Source of the DNA: Cheilinus undulatus
Taxonomy: Eukaryota; Chordata; Actinopteri; Labriformes; Labridae
Direction: 5' to 3'
DNA: 64,000 nucleotides
Assembly (NCBI RefSeq): GCF_018320785.1
Contig: NC_054867.1
Coordinates: 34,475,855-34,539,854, forward strand
How positions within the stretch are numbered: the first letter of the stretch is position 1; each line of letters starts with the position of its first letter. A model generated the notes under the pieces. That model made no database searches. It saw only the letters and a list, made by a program, of their open reading frames with translations, and was not told where the DNA came from. Made by a program: the position numbers and the translations under genes. Below, piece after piece: positions 25,398 through 39,400 of the stretch.

Positions 25398-27420
25398 CAA
25401 ATCCCAATTCCCCAAAAGTTGGGACACTGTGTGAAATGTGAGTAAAGCAGTGTACAGTGATCTGCTAATCCTCTTAAACCTATATCAAAACGAATACAAA
25501 TCAAAGACCAGATGTATAATGCTCAAACTGAAACACTTGTTTTTTCTTTCTTAATATAAGCACATTCTGACTTTGTTTCTGGCAACATATACCAAAAAAG
25601 TTGAGAGCATGTTTGCTGCTGTGTAACATCATCTTTTTTTTTCCTAACAGCACCTACTAAGCTTCTGGAGATTTAAGATGACACTTGCTGATGAAGTGTT
25701 GAAAGTGGAATTCTTTCTAATTCTTGCTTAATGTACATCCTAAGTTGCTTAACAGCGTAGGGTACTTGTTGTATGTTGCACTTCATAATGCACTATACAT
25801 TTTTAATGGGAGACAGGTCTGGCCTGCATGCAGGTATGTTTTGTATCTGCACTTTTTAATGTGAAGCCATACTGTTGTAACTTGGATTTAGTGGGGCTTG
25901 GTGTTGTCTTACTGAAATAAGCAGGGACTTCCCTAGAAAAAGTCATTGTCCAGATGGAAGTTTATTGCTCCAAGACCTGTATGTGGATCAGTGACTCAAC
26001 ATGCATATTTTTGTGTTGGAATCTATAATTTTCTTTTGAATAAAGTGTATTATTTCATGGCACAAATCAATTAGCTCTATGGAACCACCTTTGTTTAAAT
26101 ACATTTTCAGTGTATTTGAATAATAAAATTAATTTCAGATTTTGGCATCTCAAACCCTGAAAATGTCGGGTGGTGCAACAGTCAGTAAATGAACAGAAAT
26201 TAAATTAGAACACTTTTGCATGATTTTATAGTAGAAAGCTTTGGAATAAACAAGTTATTGTAATTGATCATTTTGAAGCTGGTAGGATTATCTAAAAACT
26301 TTTGTTCTAGAATATACTAGTTCTTAAATGTCAGAGTGGTGCAGCTGTAATCATGGGAATTTTATTTTTAAATGAAGTGATAAAAACTGATTTTGGCAAA
26401 ATTTATCATTTTTATCAGTTGACACTCGTGGCCAAAAGAAATGGTTTAAGTATGGTTTCATGTAAAGATAAAAACTTTTCTTTTCAAAGTAGGGTGGGTA
26501 CACTTTCCATGTCAGATGGTATAATCAATGTAAAACTGCTAAAAAATGAATTTACCATTTGATCTTGATTTATCTTTAAAATATATGTATCTTTTAATTT
26601 TCATGTTAGACTTTTCATTTTAATTTTGAGCACTATATGCTTCCATATCCATTGTCTAACAAGAATAAAAGTAACGTGTCAAATTATTGCCTGTTTTATC
26701 TGAAATTAGTTTCAAATGTCAGGTGGTGCAACTGCAAAAGAATGAAGTCTTATATGTCAGTGATGCATGTGCCCCTCGGTATTAATGGTGCCTTACAGAT
26801 TTGCAAGTTACCCATGTCATGGGCACTGAAACATTTCCATAACATTGCAGATGATTGCTTTTGAACTTTGTGTTGATAGTAATCCGGATGGTCCTTTTCC
26901 TTTTAAGCCTGAAGGACTCGATGGCCATTACCAGAAACAATTTGAAACACTTTTCCACTCTAGGTCAGAGAAGTCTGTCGCTTCTGGATGTTGTTGATGT
27001 CTGACTTTTACTTTGCATGGTCGAGTCTTAACTTACAAAATTAGATGCAAGCTCTAAATTCTTTGAATTAGATGCAGAGTGACGTTTTCAAAAACTGTTG
27101 GACTATTTGCCCATGCATGCTTTCACAAGGTGGAGAAGCATGGTACTATCATGTGTTACTAATGAACCTACCTACCTGTTCAATATTCCAGGTGTTTTGG
27201 AGCATTTCACAACTTTCACAGTCTTTTCTTGCATCCGTCCCATCTTTTTTGGGACAGATGTGTTTTGCAGGCTTATCAGTTGGTTGAAGGTTAATCAGTT
27301 TAAACATTAAATATCATTTCCTTGTTTTGTGTTCAATTGAATACAGGTTAAAGAAGATTAGCAAATCACTGCATCCTGTTTTTTCATCCACATTTTACAC
27401 AGTGTCCCAGCTTGGGGACC
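25398..27420. mobile_element. DNA transposon remnant with ~80-bp inverted ends
   Basis: The left end (CCCCAAAAGTTGGGACACTG) and the reverse complement of the right end (CCCCAAGCTGGGACACTG) pair over about 80 bp, both continuing through GTGATYTGCTAATC. This terminal motif is widespread in teleosts. The interior is AT-rich with no intact frame. It includes a block around 27060-27290 that I recall from related copies, and a central stretch (26160-26740) with a recurring TGTCAGGTGGTGCAACTG motif. Superfamily not assigned. Confidence 0.65.
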
Positions 27421-27432
27421 TTCACTCAGGTC

Positions 27433-30400
27433 ATGTATGGGAAGTACAGGGAGCTTTTGAACTATTTGTGGGACATTTGTCTGGAGAGTACATCATTTAG
27501 TGGTATCCACAGACCGGTATGAAACTAACCTTTTAGAGTTTACTCTTTAGTTCCTTTTAGGTTTTCATCAGGATTTTCTCCTGTGTATTGCTTATAGGGA
27601 AATCAAAAAAAGATTCTTAAACCACTGCTGGATCAAATTACATTTGAGGATGCATGCTCATTAAAAATCTTAATTTGTTGATTAATTTTAGGGACTTTGG
27701 GGCTCCCTTGCAGTGCGAAGATACAGCGCTCCAGCCTTTCCTGCGGACCCGATCACTGCACTTCAGGCAGCACACTTATGGAGGAAACACTTTGAAGAAA
27801 TGGGTGTGACAGAGCCTGACCACTCGAGCAATTACATCATCGCTTATCTGCTTGGAGCTAAAACTGTGAGCTAAATTCTGCTGAGTCTCTTCTGCATCCT
27901 CTGATGTAATGTCTGAATATTCTTCCTCTCATTTAGCAGCATCCCTTCCTCTTCTGACATGACCTATTTTTATCTAGATCGAAAGTCTAGAGAAGGGGAA
28001 GCTGACAGATTTTCTCAGCCAAGAAAAAACTAAGCAGATATGGAAGCTCTGCACCAGACGCCTGTCCAGGTTTAAAGATTCTTCATATAGACGTTTACTG
28101 CATGCTCACAGGGTGTTTTTTTCTGAGAATAATCATAAATGACTGTGTGTATTTGCAGAATGCCAGTCCAGTATGTAATTGAGGAGTGGGATTTCAGAGA
28201 TCTGACGCTTAAGATGAGACCCCCGGTGTTCATACCAAGACCTGAAACAGAGGTAAAGAAAATCTGCCCACATAATTAATTTGCACTCTAATCCCAAGAA
28301 TCACTTGTACACAACCACAGCCGTGTTCCTGTGTTTGCAGGAATTGGTTGACCTTGTGCTCTCAGATTTGGAAATGAAGCTCAGGTTAGGAGCGGGTGAC
28401 GATGCACAGCTAACAAGCTTGGAGGTTGGATGTGGCTCTGGTGCCATTTCTCTAAGTCTGTTGAAGAGTCTGCCTCAGGTGAGAGATTGAGTGTCAGTTT
28501 CCACCACTTTGATCAAGGCTGAGGTACAGTGCCTATGAAACGTATTCACCCCCTTGGATGTTTTACCCTTTTTATTGATTTTATAAATCAATCTTGGTCA
28601 ATATGTGACAAAAACCTTCTTTAATGTCAACAGATGTCATCAGCTTTCTTCAAAGTAATGTCAATTGAATACAAATATGTAAGGTAAATAAAGTGATTGC
28701 ATAAATATTCACCCCTTCAAAGTCACCTAATTCAATACAGATCCAGTCAACTGATGCTAGTAATCTCACAATTAGTGAAGTGGAAATTACCTGAGTGCAG
28801 TGAATGTGTCTAAAGTGATTGTAGTACAAAGAAACCTGTGTCTGGAAGGTCCAGTCACTGGTTAATCAGTATTCCTGGCTACCATTACACCATGAAGACA
28901 AAAGAACACTCCAAGCGCTGAGTCAGTGTGAATCTTTGCATTAGTAATATTGCAGTATCCCAGATGTGCGATCCGTACTCTCTAGTTTTACTCCATTCTT
29001 ATTTGCAAAAACTGCTCCAGCTCTGTCAGGCTGCACAGGGATTGGGCTTGAACAGCAGTTTTCTGTCCAACCACACATTCGCTAATCGATTAAAGTCTCA
29101 GCTTTGCCTCGGCCACTCCAGAACATTCTCCTCATTGTCTTAAATAACTTCTGTGCAGCTTTAGCTATATGCTTTGGGTAATTGTCTGGTGGAAAATAAA
29201 TCTTCTCCCAAGTTGTACTTCTCTTGGGGTCTGAATAAGATTGTCCTCCAGGATTTTTCTATATTTTGCCACATTCATTTTACCCTCTACCTTTATAAGC
29301 CTTCCAGGGCTGGCTGCTGAGAAGCATCCCCACAGCATGATGCTGCCACTGCTATGCTTCACAGTGGGGATGGTGTGTTTGTGGTGATGTGCAGTGTTTG
29401 ATGTCTGCCAAACAGCATCTTGTCTGATGGCCAAAAAGCACCGTTTTGATCTCATCAGACCGAAGAACTTTCTTCCACTTGACCACAGAGTCTCCCACGT
29501 CTTTGTGTCACGACTTAATGTTAATTTTCCTCAACAGTGGCTTTCTCTTTGCCACTCTCCCATAAAGTTTTGACTGGTGAAGAACCCGGCCAACAGTTGT
29601 TGTTTGCAGAGTCTCTCTCATCTCAGCTGCTGAAGCCTGTTAACTCCTTCAGAGTAGTCACAGGTGTTTTGGTGGTCTCTCTCACTAGTCTCCTTCTTGC
29701 ACGCTCACTCAGTTTGTGAGGACGGCCTGAACTAGGCAGATTAACACAGGTGCCATATTCCTTCCATGACAGATGATAGAATTAACCGAACTCTGGAGGA
29801 TGTTCAGTGCCTTGGAAATTTTTTGTATCCATCTCCTGACTTACACTTTTCACTAACCCTTTCTCTCAGTTGTTTGGAGTGTTCTTTTGTCTCCATGGTG
29901 TAATGGTAGCCAGGAGCGCTGATTAACCAGTGACTGGACCTTACAGACACAGGTGTGTTTATACAATTGTGAGACTACCAGCAATTGGCTGGACCTCTGT
30001 TGAATAACTTTTAAAAGGGTTAATATTTATGCAGTTGCTTATTTTACATTACATATTGTTTAATTGACATTTATTTGTAGAAATCAGTCTCACTTTGATA
30101 TTAAAGAGAGTTTTTTGGCTTTTTTGTAAAAAAAAAAAAAAACAAATTGATAATTTTTGAACTTTTTATAGGCACTGTAGGTGCATACTTTCATAGACTC
30201 TGGTACTTTTCAATATACTGTCACATGGGTAGCTATGTGAGTCTGCTTGTTTCCCTCAACACTGAAAATAGATTTTAAAGCTTTAAAAAAATAATGTTTT
30301 TATGAAGTTAAGACAAATGTTTTTATCAAGAAAAACAGTAAACATCAGTTTTTTTCACCTTGTCTGTTTCTCTTTCTCCAGCTTAAAGCCATTGCTGTGG

Positions 30401-33400
30401 ATCAAAGTAAGGATGCAGTGGATTTAACAATACAGAATGCATCAAGGTAAATGAAGCAGCTCTAAATGCCCTCCTTTATCATCGGTGGTGTAGAATAAAG
30501 AATAGAGTCTGTTTTTTTTCTTCAGGTTTGGGCTTCAGGACAGACTTCAGGTGTATCATATAGATGTAACGAAAGGTGAGTGAGAAAGTTCAAGCACTTC
30601 ATAACAATTATTAGAAAACACACTTCAGATGCCTAAAGAAAAAAGCATATCATAAAGAAACAAGATTTTAATTGATACATCTTGAAAGGTAAATTATGTT
30701 AAATGATGTGAGAAGAGTAAAACCAAGGAGGTAGATATGTGGTAGAACTGTTAAAAAACACACAGTTCAGATTTGGTATGTAGAATCATTTTATTCATAT
30801 ACAATAGTTTTTTTCTTCTCATTAGCTCCATGTTGTCTTAAACACCTCTGATAGGAATTTTTTGGATTTGTGGCACAAATGTTTGTTGATTATGCAAATG
30901 AAAGGGACACAGTTGCTTAAGGATTTTGCCAACTGTCAATAAAAAGAATAATAGAAAGACAAAACACAAATAAGCACTACGGATTAAATTGAATTTTGTG
31001 GGTTTTTTTCAGATGCTGAAGCCTTGTTGAACCTCCGTAAGCCTGTTTCAGTTTTGGTCAGCAACCCTCCGTACCTGTTCTCTAAGGATATGGCGTCACT
31101 GCAGCCTGAAATATACAGGTGACTTAGGCACACTCAATCCCTCTGCATGTTTTATTTTGTTATATAACTTTCCTACAATTATTTTTACAACTGTTCCAGA
31201 GACAAATAAATCAGGTGAAATATTAAAAGCGGGTGAATTCATGAATGAAAGGTAAAAATAGAAATAAAAAATTTACATGCAATCATTAGTTAAATGATTT
31301 TTGGAACCTGCAATTGTAGGGCAAAAAAAAGAGCCCACCTACTTAAGGGACAGGAGGTATTACATATTTTATCACTGACATTACTCAAGTGCGTCATTTG
31401 TATAAACTTTTAATGGCTGGTGGGTAGCACTGAGTAAGGTTATATAAAAGACACTTATGCAAGAAACTTAGTATCTGCTCAGAACAAAGGTGCAATATCT
31501 GAGACATATTATCAGGAACAACTTGAGTGATGATGATGATGATGATGTTCGGCAGCAGTGATGAAAATAGTTTGCACACACTAATATGCTGGCACAGAAA
31601 CTTCTAATGAGTCTGGATTGTGTTAAAACAAAGCTTTTGAGCCCCTACTGTTCTCCAATTTACACTGCTCACTTATGGTGCAGTTAGAGTAAAGCCAAAA
31701 TTTAAGGGTTGCAGGTGCCATTTGGGATCATGCTGTCATGCTGCAGGGCCTTGTGGGAGATCTGCCATGATGGTAGCTACGGCAGTTTGTCCGGCCCATC
31801 AGCAGTGTAGTGGCAGTACACATGACCATAATGATAAAAAAGATAGACAACTCCTGTCTTCTTCCACTTATGCAGTAAAGGGGAGTTCATGCAGGTGCTG
31901 TGAGTACAGCACTGAATTAATAAATAAATCAATATTATTTAATTCTCTTTGATTTGTCAGTAAAATGTTAAAAATGCTAACAGTGTTATCTATTTATAGC
32001 CTTCATGTTTCAGTTTGATAGATTTTATTTGTTATTAAAAATGGTATTTGAATGAAAAAAAAAGCTTTAAAAAAACTAAAATTTGAATTAACTTTATTGA
32101 TGCATTTTCTTTTTAATAGCCACAATAAACAGAAATGTTTTAGTCCTAAATTTATGAGCTCATGGTTGTAGCAGACCTCAGTATTCTGGAAGCTTGTTTC
32201 ACAGGTGGGGAGCATGAACAGCTCTCCTTCTGCCTAACAAAGCTGCATCAATCTTTTTCAAACTCTTTCTATCTCTGTTTGTTTACTATTACATAATGCA
32301 ACACAATGTGACGAAGGTTCCCAAGCCCTCTTAATTTAAATTACCAATCTGGACTAGTGCTAGTCATAAGTTTGTAACCAATAATGTCTTCACATTTCAT
32401 GCTACTTTATGTAAAATTTATGTGTCAGTTAATTGATTCAGAAAATTTAATAATAATGTTGCTTACTCAGCCCACAGTATAAAACACTTACAGTCATAAA
32501 GAATGAAGACCGCCCATCATATACGATTATATCACTGGCATTTACTGAAATTAGCTTCAGTTCTTTCTTTTTTAAACCTATCATGGAGGACTTATAGGTC
32601 TCTTTGTTGCTGTATTATAATTTAACTTAAAAAATTAGTTATCAGACAGATTTAATAGAAACTGTTCTGTCAAAAGCACTGAAAGGTTGATGTTTAGGAT
32701 TTTTTTTTGATAACAGATGGATGAATAGGATAATATTTTTATGTTAAAGAAACAAACCGTTGACCATGAATAGAAACTAAAAACGTACTTTTTGGAGGGA
32801 TGGGGGATGAGTATAACAATATCTGTGCTTATCTCGATTGCTGGACCCATTGCACAGTTAGAACAAATTTGAAGGCCCAACTTTAAATAGTTAGGGTAAC
32901 ATAACAAGTTTTACAGCTATCTTAAATTGAGAGGCCAAACTTAATACTTTGTGTCCATTTAGTTGGCATTACATTCTCATAACTGAAAATCTCAGATTGC
33001 CAAGATAGAAATCTAGATTTCAGTTGGCTTGACTTAAATGTATATATTCACTTTGTTTGTATCGTACATTATTTAAGAAACTAGTCATCAAAAGTGCACC
33101 CAATACTTCATCATTCGTTCACTCAACATTTATTAAGTTGGATTTTTTACAGTGTGCATATGAGTGGGAGATGTACCACCCACTTCTTAAAATCACTCAT
33201 TTGGCCCCCATCACTTTACAGCTCTCCACCCTGCACTATTTTCAGAGCACTTTCATTCAAATCCAGTCGAATATCTCATTGATACAATATTAAAATAAAC
33301 TTAGCACAAAAAGTAAGGAAATTTGTGTTTGGTAGATCAAGTGCCCGATTGTACCTGATTGGCAGAACCTTTGAGCATGGGCCACAGTGGTCAGTAGGCG

Positions 33401-36400
33401 TTTGCTCCAAGAATCGGCATGCCACGTTTGACTGATCTGGATAGGGCCCGTTCGATAGGGCAACTTCAAGCTGGTGGTCCGCAAAACCAAGTTGTGGCAT
33501 TGTTTGGAGTGAGTCCTAGTACCACACTTAAAATTCCCTCACAGTCCTAGTACCATCTCCAAACTGAAGGCCAAGCTCCATATAACGGGGGGATGTCAGA
33601 GACAGGCCGCGAAGTGTGCATCCCAGGAAGACGTTTCCTCACCTTGTCAGCAAGATCTCTGTCCTCCAAGATGACAACGCTCTCCCCCACAGAGCGGGGT
33701 TTATCAGAGACTACCTCCAGAATTTGAGATTGGAGAGGATGGACTGGCCCGCCACCAGTCCTGACCTCAAACCCACTGAACACTTGGGCGTGCTGTTTCT
33801 GCCAAGGTGACCAACACAACCACGTTGGCTGACTTGTGACAAATGCTGGTTGAAGAATGGGATGTCATCCCACAGCAATGTGTGACCGGCATGAGGAGGA
33901 GTGCCAGGCTGTTGTGGCTGTGAATGGTTCTTCCACACTCTACTGAGGCTCCTGTTTGTTAAATGACTATATTGTTAAATTGCCAATATGTCTTTTTTCT
34001 TCAAACTTCAATAATTCAATCCACCAAACACCAAAGAAGAGTCAACAGCAGAATAAGCTGTTTGGCATTGGCAGAGAAGATTTGGCAAATCTTTCATGGG
34101 CACAACCCACATACTCAGCTCTGCTGCTCATCCCACACATGCATGTTCCTTACAAATGTGGCATCATTTAAAAGGGAAATAAACAGGCTTTCCAACGTTA
34201 TAAGATTTATTGCCAAGAAGCATTGTTACAACAAAGAAATAATCTACCAAACACAAATTTCCTTACTTTTTGTGCTAAGTTAACATGAATCCTCTAATTC
34301 TAATTCTAGTTTTTATGCTACCCTGTAACCCATCCCATTTTTATCTGAAGAATACCCACATCACTCTAACTCTTTATCATAATTTCATTGCTACTTGACT
34401 TACATTAGCCTGTGTAATGTGTTGTAGCTAACACACAGAGCACCAAGCATCAAGTTACATTCATCTCATACCATCACCACAAGCTAGGTATTAATCTCAG
34501 TGTTGTCGATTAGTTCACCAGTTACTTGTTGCCTTTTTTGTTGCTTTGTTGGTAAAAAGTTTGTGCCATCTCACTGTTTTGTTAGCAAAGTGCCACTGCA
34601 AGTTAGCATCAGATGAAATAGAAAAGGAGGGAGGCTAGAATACTAACATTAGTTTGACATGTTTGCCTCCCTGGGAATATGGATATGTATTGATTGTTTT
34701 AAAGAAGAGGAAATAAAGTTACAATCACTGTGAGTTAGTCCATGTCAACGACCCACAGCTTTCAAAATAAAAGCCTGACTGGCAGAGGTTCGAAAAGTAC
34801 AAGATTTATGTACTCAAGTAAAAGAACAAATTAGCTCAAGTAAAAGTAAAGTATTGGCCCATAAGCCTACTCTAGTATAGGTAAAAGTATTTAATTTCAA
34901 GTATACTGTAAGGACTGAGTACTGATACTAGAGCTGAATGATTTGGGGAAATAATCTAATAGCATTTTTTTACAGATTTGCATTTGACATTCAATCATTT
35001 TTTGAGTTCCTCTCCTTATATATTTTTGAACAAACCCAATAAATCATTATCTGTTTTAACCAACACAATATTAGATAGCACAAACATAAACTGTTCCTGT
35101 AGGCTGGGCATGTAGGATGACTTAAAATGATGCATGAATCAGTATGAATTGCATATCTTTATTTATATTCTTTGATTACTGTAATAAATTTAGTGATTTA
35201 TGAAAGCCCTAGTTCATGAAAACTAGGGCTGAAAATTTTTGATAAAAACATCTATCTGTGATTATTTTGATTCATTTTGCAGATGCAGTGCGGATGGTTG
35301 TATTGAAGGGAATCATCATTTTTATGTCATTCTCTTTTTTAAAAAGAAAAAAATATACAAAAATAAGAAAAGTAAGTGTTTTGCAAACTATTCTAGAAAA
35401 ATGATGCTCTATTGTTTGTGTAGAGAAAAACATCTCTGCTGCTGCTGCTGCAAAAAAAAATACAGTGCTTAACAAATTTATTAGACCACCTGCCATATTT
35501 GTCTCAGAGACCAACCAGCATCTTCAAGTGCTTTAATGTGGACTCTTTCATTTTCAGTGAGCTCTCCACGTTTTACCATTTTGAACAGGAATGAGGAATT
35601 TCAAACTGAATTCACCTTTTTATACTCAAAAATTTGAGCTGGCTCACTGGGCTTCCCTGAGAAGTCAGAAATTAATCAAGCATAACATCAACCACTAAAA
35701 CTCATTTTTCTGTTCAGGAAGGCAAGTAAATAACTATAATCTGACATATTAATCAAGAAATATGAATGTGCTTTACTATTTTTTTCAGCTTTTTGTAAAA
35801 CAGTAAATTTGAAAATTCATGGATAACAATAATAATTATATTTTAGCATTAAAAATATCATTGGGGTTAAAGAGCTTCTACAGTTGAAACCAGAAGTTTA
35901 CATACACTATATAAAAAGGCACATAAACTTTTTTTTTCTCGCCGTCTAACATTAAATCAGATTAAACTTTTCCTGGTTTTGGTCAATTAGGATTACCAAA
36001 ATTATTTCTATTTGCTAAATGCCAGAATAATGAGAAAAGGATTTTTTTAGACAATTTTTATTACTTTCTTCAAAGTCAGAAGTTTACATACGCTAAGATT
36101 ACTATGCCTTTAAACAATTTGGGAAAGCCCAGATGATGATGTCATGTCTTTGGAAGCCTCTGATAGGTTTATTGACTACATTTGAGTTAATTAGAGGCAC
36201 ACCTGTGGATGTATTTTAAGGCACACCGGAAACACACTGCTTCTTTGTGTAACATCATGGGAAAATCAAAAGAAATCAGCCAAGATATCAGGAAGAGAAT
36301 TGTGGACTTGCACAAGTCTGGTTCATCCTTGGGTGCAATTTCCAGATGCCTGAAGGTGCCACGTTCATCTGTTCAAACAATTATACGCAAGTATAAACAC

Positions 36401-39400
36401 CATGGGAATGTCCAGCCATCATACCACTCAGGAAAGAGACGGGTTCTGTGTCCCAGAGATGAACGTGCTTTGGTCCAAAAAGTGCATCTCAACCCAAGAA
36501 CAAAAGCAAAAGACCTTGTGAAGATGCTGGCTGAAGCTGGTAAGAGAGTGTCATTATCAACAGTCACACGAGTCCTGTACCCACATGGGCTGAAAGGCCA
36601 CTCTCCCAGGAAGAAGCCATTACTCCAAAAGAAACATAAAAAAGCCAGATTACAGTTTGCAAATGCACACAGGGACAAAGACCTTAATTTTTGGAGACAT
36701 GTTCTGTGGATTGACGAAACTAAAATCGAACTTTTTGGCCATAATGACCATCGTTACATTTGGAGAAAAAAGGGGGAAGCTTGCAAGCCTGAGAACACCA
36801 TCCCAACTGTGAAACATGGGGTGGCAGCATCATGTTGTGGAGTTGTTTTGCTGCAGGCGGGACTGGTGCACTTCACAAAACAGATGGCATCATGAGGAAA
36901 GAACATTATGTGGAAATACTGAAGCAACATCTCAAGACATCAGCCAGGAAGTTAAAGCTTGGGTGCAAATGGGTTTTCCAAATGGACAATGACCCTAAGC
37001 ATACTGCCAAACTGGTTACAGAGTGGCTTAAGGATAACAAAGTCAATGTTTTGGAGTGGCCATCACAAAGCCCTGATCTCAATCTCATTGAAAATTTATG
37101 GGCAGAGCTGAAAAGGCATGTGCGAGCAAGGTGGCCTACAAACTTGGCTCAGTTACACCAGTTCTGCCAGGAGGAATGGGCCAAAATTCCTGCAAATTAT
37201 TGTGAGAAGCTTGTGGAAGCATTTCCAAAACAATTGACCCAAGTCATACAGTTTAAAGGCAATGCTACCAAATACTAATGAAATGTATGTAAACTTCTGA
37301 CTCTCAAGAAAATAATAAAAAATTGTCTAAAAAATTATCTCTCTCATTGTTCTGGTATTTAGCAAATAGAAATAATTTTGGTAATCCTAATTGACCAAAA
37401 ACAGGAAAAGTTTAATCTGATTTAATGTTAGATGGTGAGAAAAAAAAGTTTATGTGCCTTTTTATATAGTGTATGTAAACTTCTGGTTTCAACTGTATAT
37501 ATTGGTGTATTAACCATTGCAGAAACATAAAAAATGCTTTTGTTAATTACCAAGGCTGTTAATTTAGGGCAGCTGTGGCATAAACCTTACTTTGGGTTGT
37601 GGTCTAATAAATTTGTTAAGCACTGTATATATACTAGTATAATATAAAACTGTGGTGGGGGGGGGGGGTTGCACATTTGAGGTCAAAGAAATATTGCATC
37701 TTATGCAATTTGAAAGTTGCAATAGGATATATTACCAATTAATCTAAATTTAGATAAATCTCCCAGACTTAGTAGCTACTGAGGGGTTGTAAAGTAAAAT
37801 ATGACCTTTCCTTATTGGCATGAACATGAGAATATGGATCTTCAACTAGGATGTTCAGGTAAAGTCGCACCTCTATGACCTCTATGTGGAATCATTCTCT
37901 CGCTATATGCTCAAGAGTATAGGACTCAAGTAAAAGTACAGTTACTCTGGTTGAAACTTACTTAAGTAAAAGCAAAATGACTGATTTCAAAATGTACTTA
38001 AAAAGTAGAACTACCCCAAAAACTACTCTGTTACAGTAATTTGAGTAAATATAATTAGTTACTTTTCATCACTGCTGATCCACAATATGACTGTTGATGC
38101 TATGATAACAATTTCTGCCTCTTGACTTACTTATGGAATATTTTCTGACTGTCATGGTTCTCATAGCATGGCCAGCTGTTTTTCCAATAATGTAGCAGTT
38201 TTTCATTAAGCCAACTGAATGGTTAAATAATATTAATAAACAATTTTATTCCTCAAAAAATGAAGTGCTTCCTAAAAAGACCGTGAAACAGCTACAGCTC
38301 TTTCAAACTGCAGCCGCCATGCTCCTGACAAAGACAAAGAAAACTGAACACAGTACTCCGGTTTTAAAATCTTTGCAAAGGCTCCCAGTTAATTTGAGAA
38401 TAAATATTAAAGTTTTTTTAATAGTTTATTAGTCACTGAACTGCATGGTCTCAGTATAGACATGCTGAAAAGCTATCAACTGACCAGGACCCTCAGAGCT
38501 GTTGATTTAGCCACTATGCTGCGTGCTAATTGAACAAACTGCCAACTGAGATTGGATGTGCCCCAGACATTAATATTTTTACATCCAGGTTGAAGACATT
38601 TCTTTTTTTTTAAGCATCTTTGAATAAAACTTACATTTCACACCTTAGTTTTATTGTTTTTTTCATCCATAGTTTGTATTTGATTGTAATATTTTTAACA
38701 TTGTAACTTAACTTTTGATCTCTTTTAAAATGATTTTATTTTAGGATTGTATGTGCTCACGCCTTTTGTGTATGTATTTTAATATTTCCTATTTGTGTTG
38801 TCTGTCTTGTGCTGATGTTTCCTTCACCTATGTAAAGCATTTAGTTACTTTTTGCATGAAATACACTATATAAATAAACCTGCTTTGCCTTGCCTAACTA
38901 AACTACAGTTACAATCATGTTTTTGTTTCTAGTCAGGGGCTTCTAGGCTAAGCTACTATTAGCAAGCTAGCTTGTTAACTGTTTTAATACTTTATTATCT
39001 GATTAACTTAAAAGTATTTATGTTAAAACACAAACTAAATTACCAGCTAAATTATTTCTATCAGATAAAAACTGCTCCAGGGCATGAGCAAATTAAGCTT
39101 TAACCAAGGCAAGCTGTGGCATGTTAGTTACAAGCTTCATCTTGAATTAGCAGCAGTGCTTCAGCTGTTGGTAGCTATCTGGCGATTTTTAAAGCTGTCT
39201 GCAGATTAAATACGCAGTTTTTATTTTTAAGTGAGATATTTCCATGGTATCCAGATACTGCACACAAAAGCAGAGCCCAGTGAAAGTTTAGAAGAATCTG
39301 GTCTGCTCTATATTAAATTTTTGCTGATGAAGCATCTTGGCTTTACAGCATTGCAGAGTGTGTTATAATCTTTACAAATCCTTTTATTTACTGTCTGTAT

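Larger units (their letters stand above)
34783..38074. mobile_element. hAT-like element, outer layer of a triple nest
   Basis: The left end CAGAGGTTCGAAAAGTAC and reversed right end CAGTGATGAAAAGTAACTAA, each continuing into repeats of AAGTAAAAGTA/ACTCAAGTAAAAG, match the common fish hAT-type terminus CAGGGGTGGAAAGTAACT. A second copy of that terminus is at 52638. Without the 2163-bp insertion it carries, the element is about 1.1 kb, non-coding and non-autonomous. No convincing 8-bp target duplication was seen, so the edges may be worn. Confidence 0.55.
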
